This document shows positions 23,604 through 36,944 of a stretch of DNA of 64,000 nucleotides, in pieces. The stretch is from Auanema rhodensis. Its lineage: Eukaryota; Nematoda; Chromadorea; Rhabditida; Rhabditidae. The DNA is taken from positions 25,931,638 to 25,995,637 of the forward strand of contig OZ059900.1 of assembly GCA_964057225.1 (NCBI GenBank), written 5' to 3'. The first letter of the stretch is position 1. Each line of letters opens with the position of its first letter. The notes under the pieces are model-generated. The model saw only the letters and a list, made by a program, of their open reading frames with translations. It did no database searches and was not told the DNA's origin. The position numbers and the translations under genes were made by a program.

Positions 23604-26600
23604 ATGAGAAATACTGTGTTTTTGTATTTTTTCAATGTTCAGCATGTAAAATGCTTCATTTTGATATGTAAAACGCTGAAATTCGTTGCATTTGACGACT
23701 CATATGAACAAAAATCGATTTTATCAATATTAGCCATAAGGGGCGTGCCCTCAGAATATGCTAATTTCCTTAATTTTCTAACCCCTGTTTTTTTGTCGTG
23801 AAAGTGGAACTAGACGTTGTACGAACAATTTTGAGCTAGGTTTCATTGACATTGCATGAGTTTGAACACATGAAATCGTAAGTCAAAACCTTGTTTACAG
23901 CAAAATTTCCAAAAACTGGTATTCCAGCATAATAAAATATTTCTCATGGGAAATACAGTGTTTTTGTATTTTTTTAGTGTTCAGCATGTAAAATGCTTTA
24001 TTTTAATATGTAACACGCTGAAATTCGTTGCATTTGACGACTCATATGAACAAAAATCGATTTAATCAATATTAGCCATAAGGGGCGTGCCCTCAGAATA
24101 TGCTAATTTCCTTAATTTTCTAACCCCTGTTTTTTTGTCGTGAAAGTGGAACTAGACGTTGTACGAACAATTTTGAGCTAAGTTTCATTTACATTGCATG
24201 AGTTTGAACACATGAAATCGTAAGTCAAAACCTTGTTTACATCGAAATTTCCAAAAACTGGTTTTCCAGCATAATAAAATATTTCTCATGAGAAATACTG
24301 TGTTTTTGTATTTTTTTAATGTTCAGCATGTAAAATGCTTCATTTTGATATGTAAAACGCTGAAATTCGTTGCATTTGACGACTCATATGAACAAAAATC
24401 GATTTTATCAATATTAGCCATAAGGGGCGTGCCCTCAGAATATGCTAATTTCCTTAATTTTCTAACCCCTGTTTTTTTGTCGTGAAAGTGGAACTAGACG
24501 TTGTACGAACAATTTTGAGCTAGGTTTCATTGACATTGCATGAGTTTGAACACATGAAATCGTAAGTCAAAACCTTGTTTACAGCGAAATTTCCAAAAAC
24601 TGGTTTTCCAGCATAATACAATATTTCTCATGGGAAACAGTGTGTTTTTATATTTTTCTAGTGTTCAGCATGTAAAATGCTTCATTTTAGTATGTAACAC
24701 GCTGAAATTCGTTGCATTTGACGACTCATATGAACAAAAATTGATTTAATCAATATTAGCCATAAGGGGCGTGCCCTCAGAATATGCTAATTTCCTTAAT
24801 TTTCTAACCCCTGTTTTTTTGTCGTGAAAGTGGAACTAGACGTTGTACGAACAATTTTGAGCCAGGTTTCATTGACATTGCATGAGTTTGAACACATGCA
24901 ATCGTAAGTCAAAACCTTGTTTACAGCGAAATTTCCAAAAACTGGTTTTCCAGCATAATAAAATATTTCTCATGGGAAAAACTGTGTTTTTGTATTTTTC
25001 TAGTGTTCAGCATGTAAAATGCTTTATTTTAATATGTAACACGCTGAAATTCGTTGCATTTGACGACTCATATGAACAAAAATCGATTTAATCAATATTA
25101 GCCATAAGGGGCGTGCCCTCAGAATATGCTAATTTCCTTAATTTTCTAACCCCTGTTTTTTTGTCGTGAAAGTGGAACTAGACGTTGTACGAACAATTTT
25201 GAGCTAAGTTTCATTGACATTGCATGAGTTTGAACACATGAAATCGTAAGTCAAAACCTTGTTTACAGCGAAATTTCCAAAAACTGGTTTTCCAGCATAA
25301 TAAAATATTTCTCATGAGAAATACTGTGTTTTTGTATTTTTTTAATGTTCAGCATGTAAAATGCTTTATTTTGATATGTAAAACGCTGAAATACGTTGCA
25401 TTTGACGACTCATATGAACAAAAATCGATTTTATCAATATTAGCCATAAGGGGCGTGCCCTCAGAATATGCTAATTTCCTTAATTTTCTAACCCCTGTTT
25501 TTTTGTCGTGAAAGTGGAACTAGACGTTGTACGAACAATTTTGAGCTAGGTTTCATTGACATTGCATGAGTTTGAACACATGAAATCGTAAGTCAAAACC
25601 TTGTTTACAGCGAAATTTCCAAAAACTGGTTTTCCAGCATAATAAAATATTTCTCATGGGAAATACTGTGTTTTTGTATTTTTTCAGTGTTCAGCATGTA
25701 AAATGCTTCATTTTAGTATGTAACACGCTGAAATTCGTTGCATTTGACGACTCATATGAACAAAAATCGATTTAATCAATATTAGCCATAAGGGGCGTGC
25801 CCTCAGAATATGCTAATTTCCTTAATTTTCTAACCCCTGTTTTTTTGTCGTGAAAGTGGAACTAGACGTTGTACGAACAATTTTGAGCTAGGTTTCATTG
25901 ACATTGCATGAGTTTGAACACATGAAATCGTAAGTCAAAACCTTGTTTACAGCGAAATTTCCAAAAACTGGTTTTCCAGCATAATAAAATATTTCTCATG
26001 GGAAATACTGTGTTTTTGTATTTTTTTAGTGTTCAGCATGTGAAATGCGTCATTTTAGTATGTAAAACGCTGAAATTCGTCGCATTTGACGACTCATATG
26101 AACAAAAATCGATTTTATCAATATTAGCCATAAGGGGCGTGCCCTCAGAATATGCTAATTTCCTTAATTTTCTAACCCCTGTTTTTTTGTCGTGAAAGTG
26201 GAACTAGACGTTGTACGAACAATTTTGAGCTAGGTTTCATTGACATTGCATGAGTTTGAACACATGAAATCGTAAGTCAAAACCTTGTTTACAGCAAAAT
26301 TTCCAAAAACTGGTTTTCCAGCATAATAAAATATTTCTCATGGGAAATACAGTGTTTTTGTATTTTTTTAGTGTTCAGCATGTAAAATGCGTCATTTTAG
26401 TATGTAAAACGCTGAAATTCGTTGCATTTGACGACTCATATGAACAAAAATCGATTTTATCAATATTAGCCATAAGGGGCGTGCCCTCAGAATATGCTAA
26501 TTTCCTTAATTTTCTAACCCCTGTTTTTTTGTCGTGAAAGTGGAACTAGACGTTGTACGAACAATTTTGAGCTAGGTTTCATTGACATTGCATGAGTTTG

Positions 26601-29600
26601 AACACATGAAATCGTAAGTCAAAACCTTGTTTACAGCGAAATTTCCAAAAACTGGTTTTCCAGCATAATAAAATATTTCTCATGAGAAATACTGTGTTTT
26701 TATATTTTTCTAGTGTTCAGCATGTAAAATGCTTCATTTTAGTATGTAACACGCTGAAATTCGTTGCATTTGACGACTCATATGAACAAAAATTGATTTA
26801 ATCAATATTAGCCATAAGGGGCGTGCCCTCAGAATATGCTAATTTCCTTAATTTTCTAACCCCTGTTTTTTTGTCGTGAAAGTGGAACTAGACGTTGTAC
26901 GAACAATTTTGAGCTAGGTTTCATTGACATTGCATGAGTTTGAACACATGCAATCGTAAGTCAAAACCTTGTTTACAGCGAAATTTCCAAAAACTGGTTT
27001 TCCAGCATAATAAAATATTTCTCATGGGAAAAACTGTGTTTTTGTATTTTTCTAGTGTTCAGCATGTAAAATGCTTTATTTTAATATGTAACACGCTGAA
27101 ATTCGTTGCATTTGACGACTCATATGAACAAAAATCGATTTAATCAATATTAGCCATAAGGGGCGTGCCCTCAGAATATGCTAATTTCCTTAATTTTCTA
27201 ACCCCTGTTTTTTTGTCGTGAAAGTGGAACTAGACGTTGTACGAACAATTTTGAGCTAAGTTTCATTGACATTGCATGAGTTTGAACACATGAAATCGTA
27301 AGTCAAAACCTTGTTTACATCGAAATTTCCAAAAACTGGTTTTCCAGCATAATAAAATATTTCTCATGAGAAATACTGTGTTTTTGTATTTTTTCAATGT
27401 TCAGCATGTAAAATGCTTCATTTTGATATGTAAAACGCTGAAATTCGTTGCATTTGACGACTCATATGAACAAAAATCGATTTTATCAATATTAGCCATA
27501 AGGGGCGTGCCCTCATAATATGCTAATTTCCTTAATTTTCTAACCCCTGTTTTTTTGTCGTGAAAGTGGAACTAGACGTTGTACGAACAATTTTGAGCTA
27601 GGTTTCATTGACATTGCATGAGTTTGAACACATGAAATCGTAAGTCAAAACCTTGTTTACAGCAAAATTTCCAAAAACTGGTATTCCAGCATAATAAAAT
27701 ATTTCTCATGGGAAATACAGTGTTTTTGTATTTTTTTAGTGTTCAGCATGTAAAATGCTTTATTTTAATATGTAACACGCTGAAATTCGTTGCATTTGAC
27801 GACTCATATGAACAAAAATCGATTTAATCAATATTAGCCATAAGGGGCGTGCCCTCAGAATATGCTAATTTCCTTAATTTTCTAACCCCTGTTTTTTTGT
27901 CGTGAAAGTGGAACTAGACGTTGTACGAACAATTTTGAGCTAAGTTTCATTGACATTGCATGAGTTTGAACACATGAAATCGTAAGTCAAAACCTTGTTT
28001 ACATCGAAATTTCCAAAAACTGGTTTTCCAGCATAATAAAATATTTCTCATGAGAAATACTGTGTTTTTGTATTTTTTTAATGTTCAGCATGTAAAATGC
28101 TTCATTTTGATATGTAAAACGCTGAAATTCGTTGCATTTGACGACTCATATGAACAAAAATCGATTTTATCAATATTAGCCATAAGGGGCGTGCCCTCAG
28201 AATATGCTAATTTCCTTAATTTTCTAACCCCTGTTTTTTTGTCGTGAAAGTGGAACTAGACGTTGTACGAACAATTTTGAGCTAGGTTTCATTGACATTG
28301 CATGAGTTTGAACACATGAAATCGTAAGTCAAAACCTTGTTTACAGCGAAATTTCCAAAAACTGGTTTTCCAGCATAATACAATATTTCTCATGGGAAAT
28401 AGTGTGTTTTTATATTTTTCTAGTGTTCAGCATGTAAAATGCTTCATTTTAGTATGTAACACGCTGAAATTCGTTGCATTTGACGACTCATATGAACAAA
28501 AATTGATTTAATCAATATTAGCCATAAGGGGCGTGCCCTCAGAATATGCTAATTTCCTTAATTTTCTAACCCCTGTTTTTTTGTCGTGAAAGTGGAACTA
28601 GACGTTGTACGAACAATTTTGAGCCAGGTTTCATTGACATTGCATGAGTTTGAACACATGCAATCGTAAGTCAAAACCTTGTTTACAGCGAAATTTCCAA
28701 AAACTGGTTTTCCAGCATAATAAAATATTTCTCATGGGAAAAACTGTGTTTTTGTATTTTTCTAGTGTTCAGCATGTAAAATGCTTTATTTTAATATGTA
28801 ACACGCTGAAATTCGTTGCATTTGACGACTCATATGAACAAAAATCGATTTAATCAATATTAGCCATAAGGGGCGTGCCCTCAGAATATGCTAATTTCCT
28901 TAATTTTCTAACCCCTGTTTTTTTGTCGTGAAAGTGGAACTAGACGTTGTACGAACAATTTTGAGCTAAGTTTCATTGACATTGCATGAGTTTGAACACA
29001 TGAAATCGTAAGTCAAAACCTTGTTTACAGCGAAATTTCCAAAAACTGGTTTTCCAGCATAATAAAATATTTCTCATGAGAAATACTGTGTTTTTGTATT
29101 TTTTTAATGTTCAGCATGTAAAATGCTTTATTTTGATATGTAAAACGCTGAAATTCGTTGCATTTGACGACTCATATGAACAAAAATCGATTTTATCAAT
29201 ATTAGCCATAAGGGGCGTGCCCTCAGAATATGCTAATTTCCTTAATTTTCTAACCCCTGTTTTTTTGTCGTGAAAGTGGAACTAGACGTTGTACGAACAA
29301 TTTTGAGCTAGGTTTCATTGACATTGCATGAGTTTGAACACATGAAATCGTAAGTCAAAACCTTGTTTACAGCGAAATTTCCAAAAACTGGTTTTCCAGC
29401 ATAATAAAATATTTCTCATGGGAAATACTGTGTTTTTGTATTTTTTCAGTGTTCAGCATGTAAAATGCTTCATTTTAGTATGTAACACGCTGAAATTCGT
29501 TGCATTTGACGACTCATATGAACAAAAATCGATTTAATCAATATTAGCCATAAGGGGCGTGCCCTCAGAATATGCTAATTTCCTTAATTTTCTAACCCCT

Positions 29601-31127
29601 GTTTTTTTGTCGTGAAAGTGGAACTAGACGTTGTACGAACAATTTTGAGCTAGGTTTCATTGACATTGCATGAGTTTGAACACATGAAATCGTAAGTCAA
29701 AACCTTGTTTACAGCGAAATTTCCAAAAACTGGTTTTCCAGCATAATAAAATATTTCTCATGGGAAATACTGTGTTTTTGTATTTTTTTAGTGTTCAGCA
29801 TGTAAAATGCGTCATTTTAGTATGTAAAACGCTGAAATTCGTCGCATTTGACGACTCATATGAACAAAAATCGATTTTATCAATATTAGCCATAAGGGGC
29901 GTGCCCTCAGAATATGCTAATTTCCTTAATTTTCTAACCCCTGTTTTTTTGTCGTGAAAGTGGAACTAGACGTTGTACGAACAATTTTGAGCTAGGTTTC
30001 ATTGACATTGCATGAGTTTGAACACATGAAATCGTAAGTCAAAACCTTGTTTACAGCAAAATTTCCAAAAACTGGTTTTCCAGCATAATAAAATATTTCT
30101 CATGGGAAATACAGTGTTTTTGTATTTTTTTAGTGTTCAGCATGTAAAATGCGTCATTTTAGTATGTAAAACGCTGAAATTCGTTGCATTTGACGACTCA
30201 TATGAACAAAAATCGATTTTATCAATATTAGCCATAAGGGGCGTGCCCTCAGAATATGCTAATTTCCTTAATTTTCTAACCCCTGTTTTTTTGTCGTGAA
30301 AGTGGAACTAGACGTTGTACGAACAATTTTGAGCTAGGTTTCATTGACATTGCATGAGTTTGAACACATGAAATCGTAAGTCAAAACCTTGTTTACAGCG
30401 AAATTTCCAAAAACTGGTTTTCCAGCATAATAAAATATTTCTCATGAGAAATACTGTGTTTTTATATTTTTCTAGTGTTCAGCATGTAAAATGCTTCATT
30501 TTAGTATGTAACACGCTGAAATTCGTTGCATTTGACGACTCATATGAACAAAAATTGATTTAATCAATATTAGCCATAAGGGGCGTGCCCTCAGAATATG
30601 CTAATTTCCTTAATTTTCTAACCCCTGTTTTTTTGTCGTGAAAGTGGAACTAGACGTTGTACGAACAATTTTGAGCTAGGTTTCATTGACATTGCATGAG
30701 TTTGAACACATGCAATCGTAAGTCAAAACCTTGTTTACAGCGAAATTTCCAAAAACTGGTTTTCCAGCATAATAAAATATTTCTCATGGGAAAAACTGTG
30801 TTTTTGTATTTTTCTAGTGTTCAGCATGTAAAATGCTTTATTTTAATATGTAACACGCTGAAATTCGTTGCATTTGACGACTCATATGAACAAAAATCGA
30901 TTTAATCAATATTAGCCATAAGGGGCGTGCCCTCAGAATATGCTAATTTCCTTAATTTTCTAACCCCTGTTTTTTTGTCGTGAAAGTGGAACTAGACGTT
31001 GTACGAACAATTTTGAGCTAAGTTTCATTGACATTGCATGAGTTTGAACACATGAAATCGTAAGTCAAAACCTTGTTTACAGCGAAATTTCCAAAAACTG
31101 GTTTTCCAGCATAATAAAATATTTCTC
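23604..31127 (+). repeat. Eleven-monomer HOR, 3762 bp, two copies
   Basis: M69-M79 (23604-27365) recur as M80-M90 (27366-31127) at a constant offset of 3762. Shared private marks include GTATTCCAGC before M70 and M81, GAGCCAGG (around 24862 and 28624), and CGTCGCATTT in M76 and M87. I found only a handful of differences: GGGAAACAG versus GGGAAATAG, AAATACG versus AAATTCG near 25392, GTGAAATG versus GTAAAATG near 26042, and CCTCATAAT versus CCTCAGAAT near 27516. That suggests well over 99% identity and a recent duplication. Confidence 0.93.
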
Positions 31128-33181
31128 ATGAGAAATACTGTGTTTTTGTATTTTTTTTAATGTTCAGCATGTAAAATGCTTCATTTTGATATGTAAAACG
31201 CTGAAATTCGTTGCATTTGACGACTCATATGAACAAAAATCGATTTTATCAATATTAGCCATAAGGGGCGTGCCCTCAGAATATGCTAATTTCCTTAATT
31301 TTCTAACCCCTGTTTTTTTGTCGTGAAAGTGGAACTAGACGTTGTACGAACAATTTTGAGCTAGGTTTCATTGACATTGCATGAGTTTGAACACATGAAA
31401 TCGTAAGTCAAAACCTTGTTTACAGCGAAATTTCCAAAAACTGGTTTTCCAGCATAATAAAATATTTCTCATGGGAAATACTGTGTTTTTGTATTTTTTC
31501 AGTGTTCAGCATGTAAAATGCTTCATTTTAGTATGTAACACGCTGAAATTCGTTGCATTTGACGACTCATATGAACAAAAATCGATTTAATCAATATTAG
31601 CCATAAGGGGCGTGCCCTCAGAATATGCTAATTTCCTTAATTTTCTAACCCCTGTTTTTTTGTCGTGAAAGTGGAACTAGACGTTGTACGAACAATTTTG
31701 AGCTAGGTTTCATTGACATTGCATGAGTTTGAACACATGAAATCGTAAGTCAAAACCTTGTTTACAGCGAAATTTCCAAAAACTGGTTTTCCAGCATAAT
31801 AAAATATTTCTCATGGGAAATACTGTGTTTTTGTATTTTTTTAGTGTTCAGCATGTAAAATGCGTCATTTTAGTATGTAAAACGCTGAAATTCGTTGCAT
31901 TTGACGACTCATATGAACAAAAATCGATTTAATCAATATTAGCCATAAGGGGCGTGCCCTCAGAATATGCTAATTTCCTTAATTTTCTAACCCCTGTTTT
32001 TTTGTCGTGAAAGTGGAACTAGACGTTGTACGAACAATTTTGAGCTAAGTTTCATTGACATTGCATGAGTTTGAACACATGAAATCGTAAGTCAAAACCT
32101 TGTTTACAGCGAAATTTCCAAAAACTGGTTTTCCAGCATAATAAAATATTTCTCATGAGAAATACTGTGTTTTTGTATTTTTTTTAATGTTCAGCATGTA
32201 AAATGCTTCATTTTGATATGTAAAACGCTGAAATTCGTTGCATTTGACGACTCATATGAACAAAAATCGATTTTATCAATATTAGCCATAAGGGGCGTGC
32301 CCTCAGAATATGCTAATTTCCTTAATTTTCTAACCCCTGTTTTTTTGTCGTGAAAGTGGAACTAGACGTTGTACGAACAATTTTGAGCTAGGTTTCATTG
32401 ACATTGCATGAGTTTGAACACATGAAATCGTAAGTCAAAACCTTGTTTACAGCGAAATTTCCAAAAACTGGTTTTCCAGCATAATAAAATATTTCTCATG
32501 GGAAATACTGTGTTTTTGTATTTTTTCAGTGTTCAGCATGTAAAATGCTTCATTTTAGTATGTAACACGCTGAAATTCGTTGCATTTGACGACTCATATG
32601 AACAAAAATCGATTTAATCAATATTAGCCATAAGGGGCGTGCCCTCAGAATATGCTAATTTCCTTAATTTTCTAACCCCTGTTTTTTTGTCGTGAAAGTG
32701 GAACTAGACGTTGTACGAACAATTTTGAGCTAGGTTTCATTGACATTGCATGAGTTTGAACACATGAAATCGTAAGTCAAAACCTTGTTTACAGCGAAAT
32801 TTCCAAAAACTGGTTTTCCAGCATAATAAAATATTTCTCATGGGAAATACTGTGTTTTTGTATTTTTTTAGTGTTCAGCATGTAAAATGCGTCATTTTAG
32901 TATGTAAAACGCTGAAATTCGTTGCATTTGACGACTCATATGAACAAAAATCGATTTTATCAATATTAGCCATAAGGGGCGTGCCCTCAGAATATGCTAA
33001 TTTCCTTAATTTTCTAACCCCTGTTTTTTTGTCGTGAAAGTGGAACTAGACGTTGTACGAACAATATTGAGCTAGGTTTCATTGACATTGCATGAGTTTG
33101 AACACATGAAATCGTAAGTCAAAACCTTGTTTACAGCAAAATTTCCAAAAACTGGTTTTCCAGCATAATAAAATATTTCTC
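31128..33181 (+). repeat. Trimer HOR, 1027 bp, two copies
   Basis: M91-M93 (31128-32154) recur as M94-M96 (32155-33181). The order is an ATGAGAAAT monomer with a T8 run, a TTTTTTCAGTG monomer, and a GCGTC monomer. The extra T makes the period 1027. The last members differ at position 119 (TTTAATC in M93, TTTTATC in M96). The matching segment at 56782-57808 has this trimer only once. Confidence 0.9.
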
Positions 33182-33865
33182 ATGGGAAATACAGTGTTTT
33201 TATATTTTTTTAGTGTTCAGCATGTAAAATGCTTTATTTTAATATGTAACACGCTGAAATTCGTTGCATTTGACGACTCATATGAACAAAAATCGATTTA
33301 ATCAATATTAGCCATAAGGGGCGTGCCCTCAGAATATGCTAATTTCCTTAATTTTCTAACCCCTGTTTTTTTGTCGTGAAAGTGGAACTAGACGTTGTAC
33401 GAACAATTTTGAGCTAAGTTTCATTGACATTGCATGAGTTTGAACACATGAAATCGTAAGTCAAAACCTTGTTTACATCGAAATTTCCAAAAACTGGTTT
33501 TCCAGCATAATAAAATATTTCTCATGAGAAATACTGTGTTTTTGTATTTTTTCAATGTTCAGCATGTAAAATGCTTCATTTTGATATGTAAAACGCTGAA
33601 ATTCGTTGCATTTGACGACTCATATGAACAAAAATCGATTTTATCAATATTAGCCATAAGGGGCGTGCCCTCAGAATATGCTAATTTCCTTAATTTTCTA
33701 ACCCCTGTTTTTTTGTCGTGAAAGTGGAACTAGACGTTGTACGAACAATTTTGAGCTAGGTTTCATTGACATTGCATGAGTTTGAACACATGAAATCGTA
33801 AGTCAAAACCTTGTTTACAGCAAAATTTCCAAAAACTGGTATTCCAGCATAATAAAATATTTCTC
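33182..33865 (+). repeat. Linking monomers M97-M98
   Basis: M97 is a GGGAAATACAGTG monomer with A at position 21 and CTTTATTTTAATATG. M98 is an ATGAGAAAT monomer with TTTTTTCAATG. The pair matches M107-M108, M132-M133 and M169-M170. It sits just left of the 25-monomer unit. The base before M97 in the ACAATATTG variant (near 33060) is also shared with those relatives. Confidence 0.8.
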
Positions 33866-36800
33866 ATGGGAAATACAGTGTTTTTGTATTTTTTTAGTGT
33901 TCAGCATGTAAAATGCTTTATTTTAATATGTAACACGCTGAAATTCGTTGCATTTGACGACTCATATGAACAAAAATCGATTTAATCAATATTAGCCATA
34001 AGGGGCGTGCCCTCAGAATATGCTAATTTCCTTAATTTTCTAACCCCTGTTTTTTTGTCGTGAAAGTGGAACTAGACGTTGTACGAACAATTTTGAGCTA
34101 AGTTTCATTGACATTGCATGAGTTTGAACACATGAAATCGTAAGTCAAAACCTTGTTTACATCGAAATTTCCAAAAACTGGTTTTCCAGCATAATAAAAT
34201 ATTTCTCATGAGAAATACTGTGTTTTTGTATTTTTTTAATGTTCAGCATGTAAAATGCTTCATTTTGATATGTAAAACGCTGAAATTCGTTGCATTTGAC
34301 GACTCATATGAACAAAAATCGATTTTATCAATATTAGCCATAAGGGGCGTGCCCTCAGAATATGCTAATTTCCTTAATTTTCTAACCCCTGTTTTTTTGT
34401 CGTGAAAGTGGAACTAGACGTTGTACGAACAATTTTGAGCTAGGTTTCATTGACATTGCATGAGTTTGAACACATGAAATCGTAAGTCAAAACCTTGTTT
34501 ACAGCAAAATTTCCAAAAACTGGTTTTCCAGCATAATAAAATATTTCTCATGGGAAATACAGTGTTTTTGTATTTTTTTAGTGTTCAGCATGTAAAATGC
34601 GTCATTTTAGTATGTAAAACGCTGAAATTCGTTGCATTTGACGACTCATATGAACAAAAATCGATTTTATCAATATTAGCCATAAGGGGCGTGCCCTCAG
34701 AATATGCTAATTTCCTTAATTTTCTAACCCCTGTTTTTTTGTCGTGAAAGTGGAACTAGACGTTGTACGAACAATTTTGAGCTAGGTTTCATTGACATTG
34801 CATGAGTTTGAACACATGAAATCGTAAGTCAAAACCTTGTTTACAGCGAAATTTCCAAAAACTGGTTTTCCAGCATAATAAAATATTTCTCATGAGAAAT
34901 ACTGTGTTTTTATATTTTTCTAGTGTTCAGCATGTAAAATGCTTCATTTTAGTATGTAACACGCTGAAATTCGTTGCATTTGACGACTCATATGAACAAA
35001 AATTGATTTAATCAATATTAGCCATAAGGGGCGTGCCCTCAGAATATGCTAATTTCCTTAATTTTCTAACCCCTGTTTTTTTGTCGTGAAAGTGGAACTA
35101 GACGTTGTACGAACAATTTTGAGCTAGGTTTCATTGACATTGCATGAGTTTGAACACATGCAATCGTAAGTCAAAACCTTGTTTACAGCGAAATTTCCAA
35201 AAACTGGTTTTCCAGCATAATAAAATATTTCTCATGGGAAAAACTGTGTTTTTGTATTTTTCTAGTGTTCAGCATGTAAAATGCTTTATTTTAATATGTA
35301 ACACGCTGAAATTCGTTGCATTTGACGACTCATATGAACAAAAATCGATTTAATCAATATTAGCCATAAGGGGCGTGCCCTCAGAATATGCTAATTTCCT
35401 TAATTTTCTAACCCCTGTTTTTTTGTCGTGAAAGTGGAACTAGACGTTGTACGAACAATTTTGAGCTAAGTTTCATTGACATTGCATGAGTTTGAACACA
35501 TGAAATCGTAAGTCAAAACCTTGTTTACAGCGAAATTTCCAAAAACTGGTTTTCCAGCATAATAAAATATTTATCATGAGAAATACTGTGTTTTTGTATT
35601 TTTTTTAATGTTCAGCATGTAAAATGCTTCATTTTGATATGTAAAACGCTGAAATTCGTTGCATTTGACGACTCATATGAACAAAAATCGATTTTATCAA
35701 TATTAGCCATAAGGGGCGTGCCCTCAGAATATGCTAATTTCCTTAATTTTCTAACCCCTGTTTTTTTGTCGTGAAAGTGGAACTAGACGTTGTACGAACA
35801 ATTTTGAGCTAGGTTTCATTGACATTGCATGAGTTTGAACACATGAAATCGTAAGTCAAAACCTTGTTTACAGCGAAATTTCCAAAAACTGGTTTTCCAG
35901 CATAATAAAATATTTCTCATGGGAAATACTGTGTTTTCGTATTTTTTTAGTGTTCAGCATGTAAAATGCGTCATTTTAGTATGTAAAACGCTGAAATTCG
36001 TCGCATTTGACGACTCATATGAACAAAAATCGATTTTATCAATATTAGCCATAAGGGGCGTGCCCTCAGAATATGCTAATTTCCTTAATTTTCTAACCCC
36101 TGTTTTTTTGTCGTGAAAGTGGAACTAGACGTTGTACGAACAATTTTGAGCTAGGTTTCATTGACATTGCATGAGTTTGAACACATGAAATCGTAAGTCA
36201 AAACCTTGTTTACAGCGAAGTTTCCAAAAACTGGTTTTCCAGCATAATAAAATATTTCTCATGGGAAATACTGTGTTTTTGTATTTTTTTAGTGTTCAGC
36301 ATGTAAAATGCGTCATTTTAGTATGTAAAACGCTGAAATTCGTTGCATTTGACGACTCATATGAACAAAAATCGATTTTATCAATATTAGCCATAAGGGG
36401 CGTGCCCTCAGAATATGCTAATTTCCTTAATTTTCTAACCCCTGTTTTTTTGTCGTGAAAGTGAAACTAGACGTTGTACGAACAATATTGAGCTAGGTTT
36501 CATTGACATTGCATGAGTTTGAACACATGAAATCGTAAGTCAAAACCTTGTTTACAGCAAAATTTCCAAAAACTGGTTTTCCAGCATAATAAAATATTTC
36601 TCATGGGAAATACAGTGTTTTTATATTTTTTTAGTGTTCAGCATGTAAAATGCTTTATTTTAATATGTAACACGCTGAAATTCGTTGCATTTGACGACTC
36701 ATATGAACAAAAATCGATTTAATCAATATTAGCCATAAGGGGCGTGCCCTCAGAATATGCTAATTTCCTTAATTTTCTAACCCCTGTTTTTTTGTCGTGA

Positions 36801-36944
36801 AAGTGGAACTAGACGTTGTACGAACAATTTTGAGCTAAGTTTCATTGACATTGCATGAGTTTGAACACATGAAATCGTAAGTCAAAACCTTGTTTACATC
36901 GAAATTTCCAAAAACTGGTTTTCCAGCATAATAAAATATTTCTC